Positions 8,530 through 16,787 of a stretch of DNA of 64,000 nt are shown piece by piece. The first letter of the stretch is position 1, and each line of letters begins with the position of its first letter. Source of the stretch: Prevotella sp. ne3005 (GTDB taxonomy: Bacteria; Bacteroidota; Bacteroidia; Bacteroidales; Bacteroidaceae). Location of the stretch: the NCBI RefSeq assembly GCF_900110085.1, contig NZ_FOCK01000001.1, positions 310,001-374,000 of the forward strand, in the 5' to 3' direction. The translations under genes were made by a program, and so were the position numbers. The notes beneath the pieces are model-generated. The model was not told where the DNA came from. It did not search any database and saw only the letters and a program-made list of their open reading frames with translations.

Positions 8530-8561
8530 TGCTCTATTCTTTGATAAATTCTTGATTCCGT

Positions 8562-9254
8562 TTATTCGTCCGTCGGCTTCCACTCCTTGACCACGTCGTA
8601 GTCAGGTTGGTCTTCATCGAGGTCCTCATCGTAATAGATGTCTGAGGGATGTCCCTCCAGATAGTGCTGATAAGCCTCCTCGATCTCCATCAGCTTGGCA
8701 TCGCGTATCTGTTCGGCCTCGTCCTTGCCATCGTCGTAGAGGGTTTTCATCTCTCCTTTGGCCTCGTCGGCATCCTCTGCCGGCGCATGAAGCAGCAGGT
8801 CAACAAACTTGGCCTGCTCCTTGGCATAGGCTGCATCTATCTGAACGGTACACTCGTCATAGAAGCCTTTAGTCAACTTGGTCAGCAAGTCGTAGCGGTC
8901 CTTATCCACATCGGGCATGGAATACGAGGCATAGCGGTGCTCGTTATCATCGGTATCCTTCTCGGTTTTCATTTCCAGAATAAACTCCGGATGCACGTCG
9001 AAGATATAGCCAGTGATGTCATCGAGGTTGTTCTCGTTGTTCGCCCTGATTTCCAGATGATACTCGTCTGGGCGACGGATCTCCGCCACCTCTTCGAGAT
9101 TATATTCCTTGCCCAAGATCTCCACCGTAACGGGCATGAGTGCGGCGGGTTCCGCCTTCACACAGAGGTTCATCAGACGGTAGTTGAAAAGCATGTTGTA
9201 GCCACGAATTTTTTGTGTAAAATCCTGAAGCTTTATATTGATTATCGTATTCAT
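8562..9254 (-). CDS. vgrG-associated small protein (family A, copy 1)
   Basis: A 230-residue protein of unknown function with no signal peptide or membrane segment. It is paralogous to the protein at 22064-22792. Both have a short leader of about 20 residues, then Met-x-Phe-x-Tyr-x-Leu-x-Asn-Leu-Cys-x-Lys-Ala-Glu, a Pro-Val-x-Val strand, a shared Val-His-Pro-Glu-Phe, a Met-Pro-x-Val-Asp-x-Asp-Arg-Tyr-Asp motif near the middle, and a charged helical tail. The tail here is very acidic. In both modules the gene follows the roughly 655-residue spike-like protein. That conserved pairing suggests an adaptor or chaperone that loads or caps its upstream partner; this is inference from gene order. Confidence 0.6.
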   Translation of the reverse strand: MNTIINIKLQDFTQKIRGYNMLFNYRLMNLCVKAEPAALMPVTVEILGKEYNLEEVAEIRRPDEYHLEIRANNENNLDDITGYIFDVHPEFILEMKTEKDTDDNEHRYASYSMPDVDKDRYDLLTKLTKGFYDECTVQIDAAYAKEQAKFVDLLLHAPAEDADEAKGEMKTLYDDGKDEAEQIRDAKLMEIEEAYQHYLEGHPSDIYYDEDLDEDQPDYDVVKEWKPTDE

Positions 9255-9302
9255 TCTTTTACTTTTTTACTTTTTCACCTTTTTACTTTTTTACCTTTCT
9301 CC
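9255..9302. repeat. Heptamer-like purine run between module genes
   Basis: On the minus strand the gap is almost wholly a run of AGTAAAAA/GGTAAAAA units. Related runs occur at 1142-1170, 18765-18800 and 22803-22850, and near 46905-46940. No promoter or hairpin is evident in it. Confidence 0.6.
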
Positions 9303-11290
9303 TACCCTTCCTTCGGGGCGTCTTCGGTCTTCAGCTTCGCACTCAAGCTGCCGCCACCGCCACCGCCACCTGCGGCCATACCGTCGCTGATGTTGGGCGA
9401 CTTGAGCGCACTCTTGGCCTCCACGCTGTCGGCAGATACCTTCGGTGCCTTGACCTCGCCTTTGACCTCGGTCTTGGCATTGATGGTCGTTTCGCCATAG
9501 ATCTGTGTCTTGTCGCCACCCACAGCAGTCTTGCCGCCGTCGAGCTGAACCACGGCCTTGCCGTCGCCCTGCTGGGCCTCGAAGGTCTTGTCGGCAAACA
9601 GGCCCATCTCTTCGCTGACAGCCTGGAATTTCTTGCTCTTGACATCCTTCGACTTCGCACCCACGTACATCTTCTCTGAGACGAGCGTCATCGTGCTGCC
9701 TGCAGCCAGCTTGTCGTCGGTGAGCTTCTCCTTGTCGACATCCATCGACTTCACGTCCACGGCCTTGGCGTTGACGCTGAAGCTACCCGTAGACTTGCCT
9801 TCGACATCGGCAGCCAGGAAGGCCGTCTTCTCGGCGCGTACGGATACCTTACCGTCCTTGGTAAGGGCTTTCGGTTCGAGCTTGCCGTCCTTCAACTCAC
9901 TGTCGAGGCTCTCGACGGTGAAGGTCTTCGACCTGAAGATCACATCACCCTCGGCCGTGTATTCACCCTTCGTCTGCTTGCCCTTGTCGTCGACCTCAAT
10001 GTTGGCAGAAGCCTCGGTGCTCACCTCGATGGTCTTGGCGCGCATCTTGATCTTACTGTCGGCCGTCAGGGCCTTCTCCTTCAGTTTCTTATCGGCTACC
10101 TCGTAGTCCACGCTCTCGAAGGTGATGTTCTTCGACTTCAGTGTGAAGTCGCCCTCTGCGGCATAGGTGGCGGTCGTCAGCTCGCCTTCCTCGTATTTCT
10201 GGTCGGCCTCGCCGGCAGTAGCCATCTCTATGTTCATGGCCTTCACGCTCACCTTACCTTTCTCCTTCAGCTTACCGTCCTCCTCTATAGAGGCGATGCT
10301 CACGCTGTTGGCGGTCATGGTGATGCCCGAGCCCTCGTTGTCGCGCAGGTTGTTCTCGCCGTCGGCCGATACGAGGCTGATCGACTCGCCCTTCACCGTC
10401 ACAGCAGCACCCGTCGACTTCTTCTTAAAGTCGTCGCCTTTGACAACCTTGCCTTTCAGTTCCTTGAACACCTTGGCCTGACGGTTGGCCTCGGCCAACT
10501 GAGAGAGCACGTCGCTATAGTCATAAATGTTCGTACAGATGCTTGACGACAACTCTCGTATATCACGGTCAAGCTCCACCACCTCACTGGCATTTGTACG
10601 CACGGCTGTCAGGTCCTTACAGAGTTTCTCCTTCTCTTCTATCAGCTTCTGGATCTCCTCTATGGATTTCTTAAAGCCCTCTTTCTGTTTGTCGGCCTTT
10701 TCCTTCAGGGCCTTCTTGACATCTTCGGCAGCTTTCGCACGATCCTCGAGCTGCTTCTCACGGGCCTCCGCCGTCATGGATGCCTCCAGCTCCAGCTTCT
10801 GGTCGGCATGAATGCGCACGCCACTGCCGCCTGTGGAGAGAGTGGGCTCAAAGAACGCATCGGTCGCATCATCGCTCTGGATAACAATGTTGCGGGCCTG
10901 ACTGACCACTTCCGAGTGGTTATACACCACATGCTCGTAACCGTCTACACCCGGGTCTTCGGCAATCTGACGGATACCCGGAGCGCGCATTTCCAATAGA
11001 CCGCCCTCGCCGGCAGCCTGCACACCTACGTTGGTGCCTCTCACCACGATGGTAGAACCGCCAGGGAAGAGGGTGCCGTTACGGTCTACGTTGCCGATGA
11101 CGATCTCTGGGGCCGAAATCACCACCCGATGGTCGTCGCGCAGGAAGTATCCCTTTTTCAATTCGGCTGTCATCTCCAGCTTCATCTGCTGAATCTCGGC
11201 CTTACACTTACGGATCTCTTTCAGGTCTTTCTCAACGCTGTCAGCATAAGTTGACATCCGTTTCTCCCAGTCTTTGAATATATAGTCCAT
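9302..11290 (-). CDS. Spike-like repeat protein paired with VgrG1
   Basis: A 662-residue protein without signal peptide. Residues 1-50 are a coiled coil. Residues 55-70 hold VVISAPEIVIGNVDR, which is conserved in the paralogue at 22850-24814. A second coiled coil covers about 175-290. Residues 300-620 are short beta-strand repeats of the form Lys-Val-Ser-Val-Arg-Ala-Glu/Lys-x-Ile-x-Val, as in the beta-prism extensions of VgrG needles. A Gly-rich segment near 645 and a charged tail ending Asp-Ala-Pro-Lys-Glu-Gly close the protein. The gene starts 24 bases after vgrG1. The function is unknown; a trimeric spike extension or structural cargo carrier seated on VgrG fits both the repeat pattern and the position. 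The last 230 residues are nearly identical to the paralogue. Confidence 0.6.
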   Translation of the reverse strand: MDYIFKDWEKRMSTYADSVEKDLKEIRKCKAEIQQMKLEMTAELKKGYFLRDDHRVVISAPEIVIGNVDRNGTLFPGGSTIVVRGTNVGVQAAGEGGLLEMRAPGIRQIAEDPGVDGYEHVVYNHSEVVSQARNIVIQSDDATDAFFEPTLSTGGSGVRIHADQKLELEASMTAEAREKQLEDRAKAAEDVKKALKEKADKQKEGFKKSIEEIQKLIEEKEKLCKDLTAVRTNASEVVELDRDIRELSSSICTNIYDYSDVLSQLAEANRQAKVFKELKGKVVKGDDFKKKSTGAAVTVKGESISLVSADGENNLRDNEGSGITMTANSVSIASIEEDGKLKEKGKVSVKAMNIEMATAGEADQKYEEGELTTATYAAEGDFTLKSKNITFESVDYEVADKKLKEKALTADSKIKMRAKTIEVSTEASANIEVDDKGKQTKGEYTAEGDVIFRSKTFTVESLDSELKDGKLEPKALTKDGKVSVRAEKTAFLAADVEGKSTGSFSVNAKAVDVKSMDVDKEKLTDDKLAAGSTMTLVSEKMYVGAKSKDVKSKKFQAVSEEMGLFADKTFEAQQGDGKAVVQLDGGKTAVGGDKTQIYGETTINAKTEVKGEVKAPKVSADSVEAKSALKSPNISDGMAAGGGGGGGSLSAKLKTEDAPKEG

Positions 11291-11314
11291 AATCTTTTTT
11301 CGCTTTGATTGTTG

Positions 11315-14300
11315 TTACAAATCTCTCATTATCCACTTCAGGTGTTGGTAAGTACCCTGATTGGCATCTGTCTCCACATGCACGCTCGCACCATCGAAGT
11401 TCATTGTACAGTCTTCTCTGTCTGAGAAGAGTATCTGTCCGTTGAGGTCGGAGCCCCATACCTGTCGGTCGGTCTCTTTCTTAAACATGCCTACGGTGTT
11501 GTCATAAATGTCGTTCAACAGTTTTCCAGCAGTGCTGTCCCAAAGTGTGCGCGCCAGTGAATTCTGGCTATAGCGGTCAATGGCGTGTACTTGGCGCTTC
11601 CACCAGTAGTCCACACTTAAATCCACTTTCTTGGGATCCGTGACATCTGCCTCTTTATAACCAATATAGAAATACTTAAACGTATTCTTCGTCAACTTAT
11701 CCAGTTTACCCGGATTCTCCTTCTTGTTCTCTGGAGCGTCATAGGCATTTTTCAGGAAAACCAGTAGGAAGGCACGGCGGAAGAATGTCTGATGTGATGT
11801 TCCAAAAGGATCGCTATTTTCTTCAATGAATTTCTCTTCCTCGTTTCCGAAGATGGCATCGTCACATTTCTTGTGCCAATCCTCAAAGTACTTTTCGCAC
11901 CATCCCTCAGTCGCAGTTTTGAGATAGGCTTCATCCAACCATTTAAAATCTTCGTGTTTGACCATATTGATAGTCAATTGGACGCCATTGCAAAGGTTAT
12001 AATAATAGCGGCCTGCGTTGTAATAGTCCTTGACAACGGGTTCAATGGCCTTGAACTTCTCTTCATTCTTATCGTAGTCTACACCTTTCAATTTGAACTT
12101 GTCTTTGAACAGGGGTATGAATTGATCTATGGTGTAAGAAGGTGTCTGACCGTTATTCTTGGCATCGGTCATTGCCATCTTACCGATAGTAGGTACCTTA
12201 GAGTCTGGCTTCAGAACCTCCTTCATCAAAAGAAGATAGTTCGCCCGACAAGAGAAGAAATTCTTTTTGACAACATTATAAGTATCGAGGAACATGTTAA
12301 CGTCGTCGTTGATACACTTCACTCTATCAATCAGCGCCAGGAAGAACGCCTGTTCCGTTGCCATTTTAGCATCACTCTTCTCCTTATAGTGGTTATGCTT
12401 GATGGTAGCATTGCCAAGACCGGCCTCCAGTCTGAGGAACTTCCTCGACTTGATGAGTGTCGTACCGTCGACAGGGCGCACAAACACCTCGATGATATGG
12501 CGTATCGTCGAGAGGTCGACAATAGAAGATGCGAACTGGTCGACAAGAGCTGTACCTACACCGCCGATGACCGCCTTCGTAATATCTGCCGCCTTGGTCT
12601 TGCCGGCAGGAGCCGTACCAAAGTCCGGCTGTGGCAGGTTGGTACCCGAGTTAATGGTCACCTTATTGCCGGCCTCCAGAGTGATATTCTTACCTTGGAT
12701 TTTCACATCACCATTGGGCGCACTGATGGTGATACCCGTGAAGGCATTGATACTCACAGTTCCTAAGGGCGACTTGATCTCAATAGCACGCTTGTGGCTC
12801 TTCATCTCGATCTCATACAGGCCATAGCGGTCGCCGATGTGGATACCGCCCGCCAGGTCCTTACCGCCCTTGGCGATCTTGTTGAAACCGAAGATGCTAC
12901 CATAGAATCCCAGTCCCGGTGAGATCAGGTTGGAGATGAAGCTACCGCCTCCTCCCGGATCGGTAAACGAGATATGATGTCCGTTGGGCGACGAGATGGC
13001 CATCGAGATATCCTTCCACTGCAGTTCGGGCGACTGCTTGCGGTAATAGCGCTCATCGGGTGTCAGGACGTTCTTCGAGAAGAGACTGCCCACCACGTAA
13101 GGCCGCTCCACATTGTCGCTGTCGAAGTTCACCAGCACCTCATCGCCGACGCGCGGACGATAGAACGAACCGCCACCAGGCGTGGCCATCGGCGTGGCAA
13201 TGCGCACCCACGGAGACGACATTTCATTAATGCTCTGCTTGAGGGCCTTGATCTGCTGTTTGACGTCTGATTCGACGGTTTTCTTCTGCTTTTCGAGATC
13301 ATCAATAGAAGCATCCAGCTTAGACCTCTTTGCAGTATGAGAATTCCTGGTATCCTTGAACTTCTTGATGACCGAGTTATCTTTTGACGGTTTCTTATAA
13401 CTGCTATCCTTCCCTTTCCTCTGATCATGCTCCTTGGCAGCATCATTCATGATGGATATCGTCTCTTCGAGAGCCATCTTTTTGTCATTCTTACTTTTTC
13501 TCTCTTCCTCCTTTTGATTAAGTAATGCAGTCTTCACCTGTACCTTGGCCTCATCCACCGGATAGGCCTGCTTCAGCGCTTCAATTTCATTCTTTTTCTG
13601 GTTGATATCAGCATCCAGATTCGCCACCTCGGTGGTCAGTTTTTTGAGATCCGAGGTCTTGGCATCCATGGTTGTCTTACGCACCTCGGCCGAAGCTTCC
13701 ACATATTTTATCAGATCATCGTCGAAAAGCATGTCTAGGATGATAGCCTTCAGTGCATTCATCCTCTGATCTTTCAGCTCGTTTATTTTAGTCTCCAGAG
13801 CCTTCAGCTGCTTCTGGCCTTCTGCAATCTTTGTTTTCAGACCGGAACCTTCCGACTGCCAGGGATAGGCGATACGCACACGACCCTGGAACTTCGGATC
13901 CTCATTGTCGGTCACATAAGCCGTCTGCGGACCCGACTTACGGATCACCGACACGGGCTGCACAGGCGGAACAAAGTATTCCACGGTATCCTTTTCATCC
14001 TTCTTGAACGACGGGATGCAATAAATCTTCAGTGAGCGCTTGCCAGTGAACTTATCGCTTTTCTCCAAGCCGTACTTCTCGTAGTCACGGCTCCACGCCT
14101 CTTCCGACAGCTGCTGGATCTGGATCACCACGTAGGTGCCTTCCAAACCCGCAATCTGAACCTTCTGACCCAGTTTCACGGGAGCAAACTTTGTACCCAT
14201 GTTGACGCACACTATCTGGCGCTGCTGGGCCTCCTCGTATTTGAAGATGTCGTTATAATAGTTAAGCGTGGTCCAGCCTGCTGCCGACAAGGAAGCGAAC

Positions 14301-15649
14301 TCTACGGCTTTGCTGCCGTCGTATTGTTCCTTCTTATCCTCATATGGCTTAATATAGCGTTCTTCCTTCTCTTTATTGACAGTACTTTGCTGCATACCCG
14401 ACAAGCCTGCCTGAACGAGATGATCCACAATGGTGGCTTTGGCCAGACTGCCCAGCACACCTCCTACAGCATCCAGCGTGTTCGAGAAAATCGTCTTTCC
14501 CGCCTTAAATGCCTGGAACATGGCGATATCGGCTCCATCACCATAATAGAACATCTCGCGTGCAGTCTTCGAGAATTTATCCTTGAAGAGCGGGAAGATA
14601 TACTCATCGGTAGCCAGTTCCGAGTTGGCACTCAGCTGCGCGGGGAACGCCTCATTGGGGAAGCCCGCTGAGCCATTCTTTATGACCGTCTGGTTCAGGT
14701 CTTTGATTTCACCTACACCGTCCTTCATGCTGTCACGGGCATATTCACTGACAAGCATCGGGCCGGCAGTGATACTCTGCATCGTCACCGAATCATAGCC
14801 CTCAAGAAGCATGGGCGGTTCGACTTTCTTCTGCTCTTCCGTCTTCTTTTCCTCCTGTTTTTTCTCCTCTCCTTTGGGCAGGCCCAGTGTCAGCTGTCCG
14901 TCCTCAAAGAAGAGGAACTCACCGCAACGGTTGGAGGTGCGCACCAGGAAGTCGTAGAAGCTCTCGTTATACTGCACCAGGTAGGGCTGTATGAACTCAC
15001 GCGAGGTCGAACCATCCTTATACTTCAGGAATTGTAGCCCGCTAAAGTCTGTCTTCACCAAGGGGGTATCCTCCGCATCTTTGCCAAACTCCAGACTCTC
15101 CGGCTGGAGGATTTCCGAGCCCAGCTTACGGGCCACGTAGGCTTTGCTGTATTTATTGAGCGTCATCAGCTTGTCCATACTGAAGATGTTCAGCTTCACG
15201 TACATCTGCGTAGAATCACCATTACGCTTCAGCAGAGGATCCATCTCATACACAAAGCAGTTCCAGGCAAGTGTTTGGACTAACTCATTCTCTGGTTCCG
15301 TATTGTTCTCGGACGTCTGTCCAGTCTTCATAAGGTCCACTTTCACCATTCTCCTCATCAACAGGTCCGTCACACTGCTGAACGATGGTGCCTGAGGATT
15401 CGTCGAACTATTATTGTCCGTCTTCTGCTCGAAGGTCAGCTCCGCCTCTATCTCTACAGGCTGATAGATCTTACGGTTGATCTTCACGCCGCGCAAAGTA
15501 AGGTAATACTCGCGGTCCGAGTCTTTGAATCCATTTTTTTTACCTTGGTCCAAGACCAGCTCGGGAAGATCTTTTTTGGGTGCTGAGATCGTGTTGGCAA
15601 ATGTCAAACGATAAAGATAGACTGAACTATCGTTGGTATTTGTAGCCAT
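11315..15649 (-). CDS. tssI: T6SS spike protein VgrG (TssI) with coiled-coil insertion and C-terminal extension
   Basis: A 1,444-residue VgrG. Residues 1-560 correspond to the gp27-like base, including the Pro-Tyr-Leu-Val-Gln-Tyr-Asn-Glu-Ser-Phe-Tyr-Asp-Phe-Leu motif near 222-235. The gp5-like OB fold starts at about 575 (TAYVTDNEDPKFQGRVRI). It is interrupted after Pro-Trp-Gln-Ser at 596-599 by about 210 charged, heptad-rich residues, and resumes at 811 with Ser-Ser-Pro-Trp-Val-Arg-Ile and the Gly-Asp-Glu-Val-Leu-Val-Asn-Phe and Glu-Arg-Pro-Tyr-Val-Val-Gly motifs. Residues 880-1030 contain the needle strands (Ser-Pro-Leu-Gly-Thr-Val-Ser-Ile to Val-Thr-Ile-Asn-Ser-Gly-Thr). The remaining 400 residues are mainly helical and resemble the end of VgrG2, including a Gly-x-Ile-Leu-Phe-Ser motif. 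It heads its own operon with a good promoter. No PAAR gene was recognised. Confidence 0.9.
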   Translation of the reverse strand: MATNTNDSSVYLYRLTFANTISAPKKDLPELVLDQGKKNGFKDSDREYYLTLRGVKINRKIYQPVEIEAELTFEQKTDNNSSTNPQAPSFSSVTDLLMRRMVKVDLMKTGQTSENNTEPENELVQTLAWNCFVYEMDPLLKRNGDSTQMYVKLNIFSMDKLMTLNKYSKAYVARKLGSEILQPESLEFGKDAEDTPLVKTDFSGLQFLKYKDGSTSREFIQPYLVQYNESFYDFLVRTSNRCGEFLFFEDGQLTLGLPKGEEKKQEEKKTEEQKKVEPPMLLEGYDSVTMQSITAGPMLVSEYARDSMKDGVGEIKDLNQTVIKNGSAGFPNEAFPAQLSANSELATDEYIFPLFKDKFSKTAREMFYYGDGADIAMFQAFKAGKTIFSNTLDAVGGVLGSLAKATIVDHLVQAGLSGMQQSTVNKEKEERYIKPYEDKKEQYDGSKAVEFASLSAAGWTTLNYYNDIFKYEEAQQRQIVCVNMGTKFAPVKLGQKVQIAGLEGTYVVIQIQQLSEEAWSRDYEKYGLEKSDKFTGKRSLKIYCIPSFKKDEKDTVEYFVPPVQPVSVIRKSGPQTAYVTDNEDPKFQGRVRIAYPWQSEGSGLKTKIAEGQKQLKALETKINELKDQRMNALKAIILDMLFDDDLIKYVEASAEVRKTTMDAKTSDLKKLTTEVANLDADINQKKNEIEALKQAYPVDEAKVQVKTALLNQKEEERKSKNDKKMALEETISIMNDAAKEHDQRKGKDSSYKKPSKDNSVIKKFKDTRNSHTAKRSKLDASIDDLEKQKKTVESDVKQQIKALKQSINEMSSPWVRIATPMATPGGGSFYRPRVGDEVLVNFDSDNVERPYVVGSLFSKNVLTPDERYYRKQSPELQWKDISMAISSPNGHHISFTDPGGGGSFISNLISPGLGFYGSIFGFNKIAKGGKDLAGGIHIGDRYGLYEIEMKSHKRAIEIKSPLGTVSINAFTGITISAPNGDVKIQGKNITLEAGNKVTINSGTNLPQPDFGTAPAGKTKAADITKAVIGGVGTALVDQFASSIVDLSTIRHIIEVFVRPVDGTTLIKSRKFLRLEAGLGNATIKHNHYKEKSDAKMATEQAFFLALIDRVKCINDDVNMFLDTYNVVKKNFFSCRANYLLLMKEVLKPDSKVPTIGKMAMTDAKNNGQTPSYTIDQFIPLFKDKFKLKGVDYDKNEEKFKAIEPVVKDYYNAGRYYYNLCNGVQLTINMVKHEDFKWLDEAYLKTATEGWCEKYFEDWHKKCDDAIFGNEEEKFIEENSDPFGTSHQTFFRRAFLLVFLKNAYDAPENKKENPGKLDKLTKNTFKYFYIGYKEADVTDPKKVDLSVDYWWKRQVHAIDRYSQNSLARTLWDSTAGKLLNDIYDNTVGMFKKETDRQVWGSDLNGQILFSDREDCTMNFDGASVHVETDANQGTYQHLKWIMRDL

Positions 15650-15679
15650 TGTTTTATATTTTAATTAGTTATTTGGCGA

Positions 15680-15710
15680 CAAAGTTAGGAAAAACCAAGC
15701 AAAAGACAAA
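15680..15710 (-). promoter_or_regulatory. Promoter of the vgrG1 operon
   Basis: On the minus strand TTTG (15710-15707), 19 bases, then TAACTTTG (15687-15680) match both elements and the spacing of the Bacteroidetes housekeeping promoter. The -7 box is 31 bases ahead of the vgrG1 ATG. Confidence 0.8.
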
Positions 15711-15849
15711 GGAATTTGCATTTTTTAATTGTTTTGCCTACGCCGCCTAACGATGCCATTTTAGAGCAAAACGGAGCTAAAAGTGTTAAAAATTGACCAA
15801 CTTAACTTTCTTTAGCTAGCAAACATAATAAAACTTAAAACCGTTCTTT

Positions 15850-15857
15850 TATATTTG
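15850..15857 (+). promoter_or_regulatory. Candidate -7 element for the tiny ORF
   Basis: TATATTTG matches TAnnTTTG and lies 43 bases ahead of the ATG at 15901. No good -33 box is visible. It diverges from the vgrG1 promoter, 160 bases away. Confidence 0.5.
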
Positions 15858-15900
15858 CACCCGAATAGGCAACTATACTGGAACTTAAAACTTTAGAAAT

Positions 15901-15963
15901 ATGAGAAAAACCAAACTAACGTACGAAAAGCCTTCTCGTCCTTATAAGTCAGTGACAATATAA
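15901..15963 (+). CDS. Possible 20-residue peptide
   Basis: ATG to TAA encodes a basic 20-residue peptide, MRKTKLTYEKPSRPYKSVTI. It is preceded by a TAnnTTTG element and followed 31 bases later by a strong intrinsic terminator, so a self-contained transcript of roughly 160 bases is predicted. The Tyr-Glu-Lys-Pro core resembles the opening of many small Bacteroidetes peptides as I remember them, but I cannot confirm homology. It could also be a small RNA or a leader rather than a translated gene. It is 910 bases from the end of the PqqD/ABC-exporter cassette, on the opposite strand, so a link as precursor peptide is only a possibility. Confidence 0.4.
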   Translation: MRKTKLTYEKPSRPYKSVTI

Positions 15964-15994
15964 CGCTTATTGCAATTTGTAGTTTGACATATCG

Positions 15995-16027
15995 AGCGGG
16001 AAGGAGCAAACCTTCCCGCTTCTTTTT
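15995..16027 (+). terminator. Intrinsic terminator
   Basis: Perfect 10-base stem AGCGGGAAGG/CCTTCCCGCT (15995-16004 and 16011-16020) with a 6-base loop, followed by TCTTTTT. It closes the short plus-strand unit that includes the 20-codon frame. Confidence 0.8.
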
Positions 16028-16030
16028 CTT

Positions 16031-16156
16031 GTCATCTCGGGCGTCCCCCTGTCATCTCGAGCGTCCCAGCCCTTTGTCATCTCGAGCGTCCCCCCTGTCA
16101 TCTCGAGCGCCCCCCTGTCATCTCGAGCGCCCCCCTGTCATCTCGAGCGGAGTCGA
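16031..16156. repeat. Short tandem array of GTCATCTCGAGCG units
   Basis: Six GTCATCTCG(A/G)GCG units begin at 16031, 16051, 16076, 16097, 16117 and 16137, separated by C-rich tails of 7-12 bases. The last unit continues into the full palindromic element. They look like repeated copies of one arm of that element. Two more arm copies precede the second full element near 16788 and 16814. Confidence 0.8.
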
Positions 16157-16196
16157 GAGATCTCTCCATGCGCTTCGCTTAGTCGAGATGACACAT
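16137..16196. repeat. REP-like palindromic element, copy 1
   Basis: TGTCATCTCGA at the left and TCGAGATGACA at the right are inverted arms around a centre containing GTCGAGAGATCTCTC. It is a dispersed intergenic palindrome type common in Bacteroidetes genomes. A copy with a single visible base difference lies at about 16814-16874 in the same orientation. Confidence 0.75.
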
Positions 16197-16203
16197 CACT
16201 CTA

Positions 16204-16568
16204 CCAACACCCCACCAAAAACGCTCGGAACCCCTGTGTTTATCGGGGTTTGAGCGTGGTGGAGTGTTGGCTTAACCCCCCCACCACCCCCCCCACCATT
16301 TTGAATCAGGCGACCTTAACGTATTGTCGATAAACATACCCTCTGGAATCGTCAGGCAGATGTATCGACGACTGCATGCGGCATCCGACAGCGGATGATG
16401 ATTGTCTTGATTTTAACAATTGGGCTGAGGGTGGAACAATTGGGCAGCCAAATGGGTGGAGTGTTGGTGGGGGGTTGGTGGGGGGGTTGGTGGGGGGTTA
16501 AGCCAACACTCCACCACGCTCAAACCCCGATAAACACAGGGGTTCCGAGAGATTTTGGTGGGGTGTTG
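16204..16568. repeat. Inverted-repeat element, about 365 bases
   Basis: About 85 bases at 16204-16290 recur inverted at about 16482-16568 with only a few differences. Each arm carries its own hairpin (AACCCC...GGGGTT near 16228-16250 and 16523-16545) and a G/C homopolymer-rich inner end. The 190-base centre is not repeated. No target-site duplication or transposase is visible, so it may be a MITE-like element, the remnant of a larger one, or a recombination substrate. Confidence 0.7.
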
Positions 16569-16573
16569 GGTGA

Positions 16574-16715
16574 ACTTTACCCGGAGTAAACATAGACTTT
16601 ACTCGGAGTAAAGTCCCACTTTACCCGATAGTCTTTTACACTTGTCCGGATAGTCTCTTTCAGTTATCCGAATAGTCCTTTTCATTTATTCAGATAGTCC
16701 TTTACCCCTATAAGG
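16574..16715. repeat. 22-base tandem array, about six units
   Basis: Units of the form TTTACCCGATAGTC plus a pyrimidine-rich tail repeat every 22-23 bases. The four ATAGTC cores start at 16628, 16650, 16672 and 16694, exactly 22 apart. Earlier units form palindromes: GACTTTACT/AGTAAAGTC at 16594-16614 is perfect. An inverted core (AAAGGACTAT) follows at 16756-16765. Confidence 0.75.
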
Positions 16716-16787
16716 GATTATCTCCATACCTCATAGAAGATATCGGAACAACCGTAAAGGACTATCCGAATGTCGTAAGCAAACCCT

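Noticed and set aside
9302..11290. PAAR tip protein
   Set aside because: No PAAR repeats are visible; the protein is made of coiled coils and beta-prism-like repeats and is far longer than PAAR proteins.
16031..16156. CRISPR array
   Set aside because: Units are only about 13 bases, the spacers are C-rich variants of one another rather than unique, and no cas genes are present. They are arm copies of the adjacent palindrome.
15984..16253. Plus-strand frame of 89 codons
   Set aside because: It reads straight through the terminator and repeat units, giving repeated Leu-Ser-Ser-Arg-Ala-Ser peptides with no protein character.
16395..16589. Plus-strand frame of 64 codons rich in Gly and Trp
   Set aside because: It is produced by the G-rich arm of the inverted repeat; no promoter or homology is apparent.
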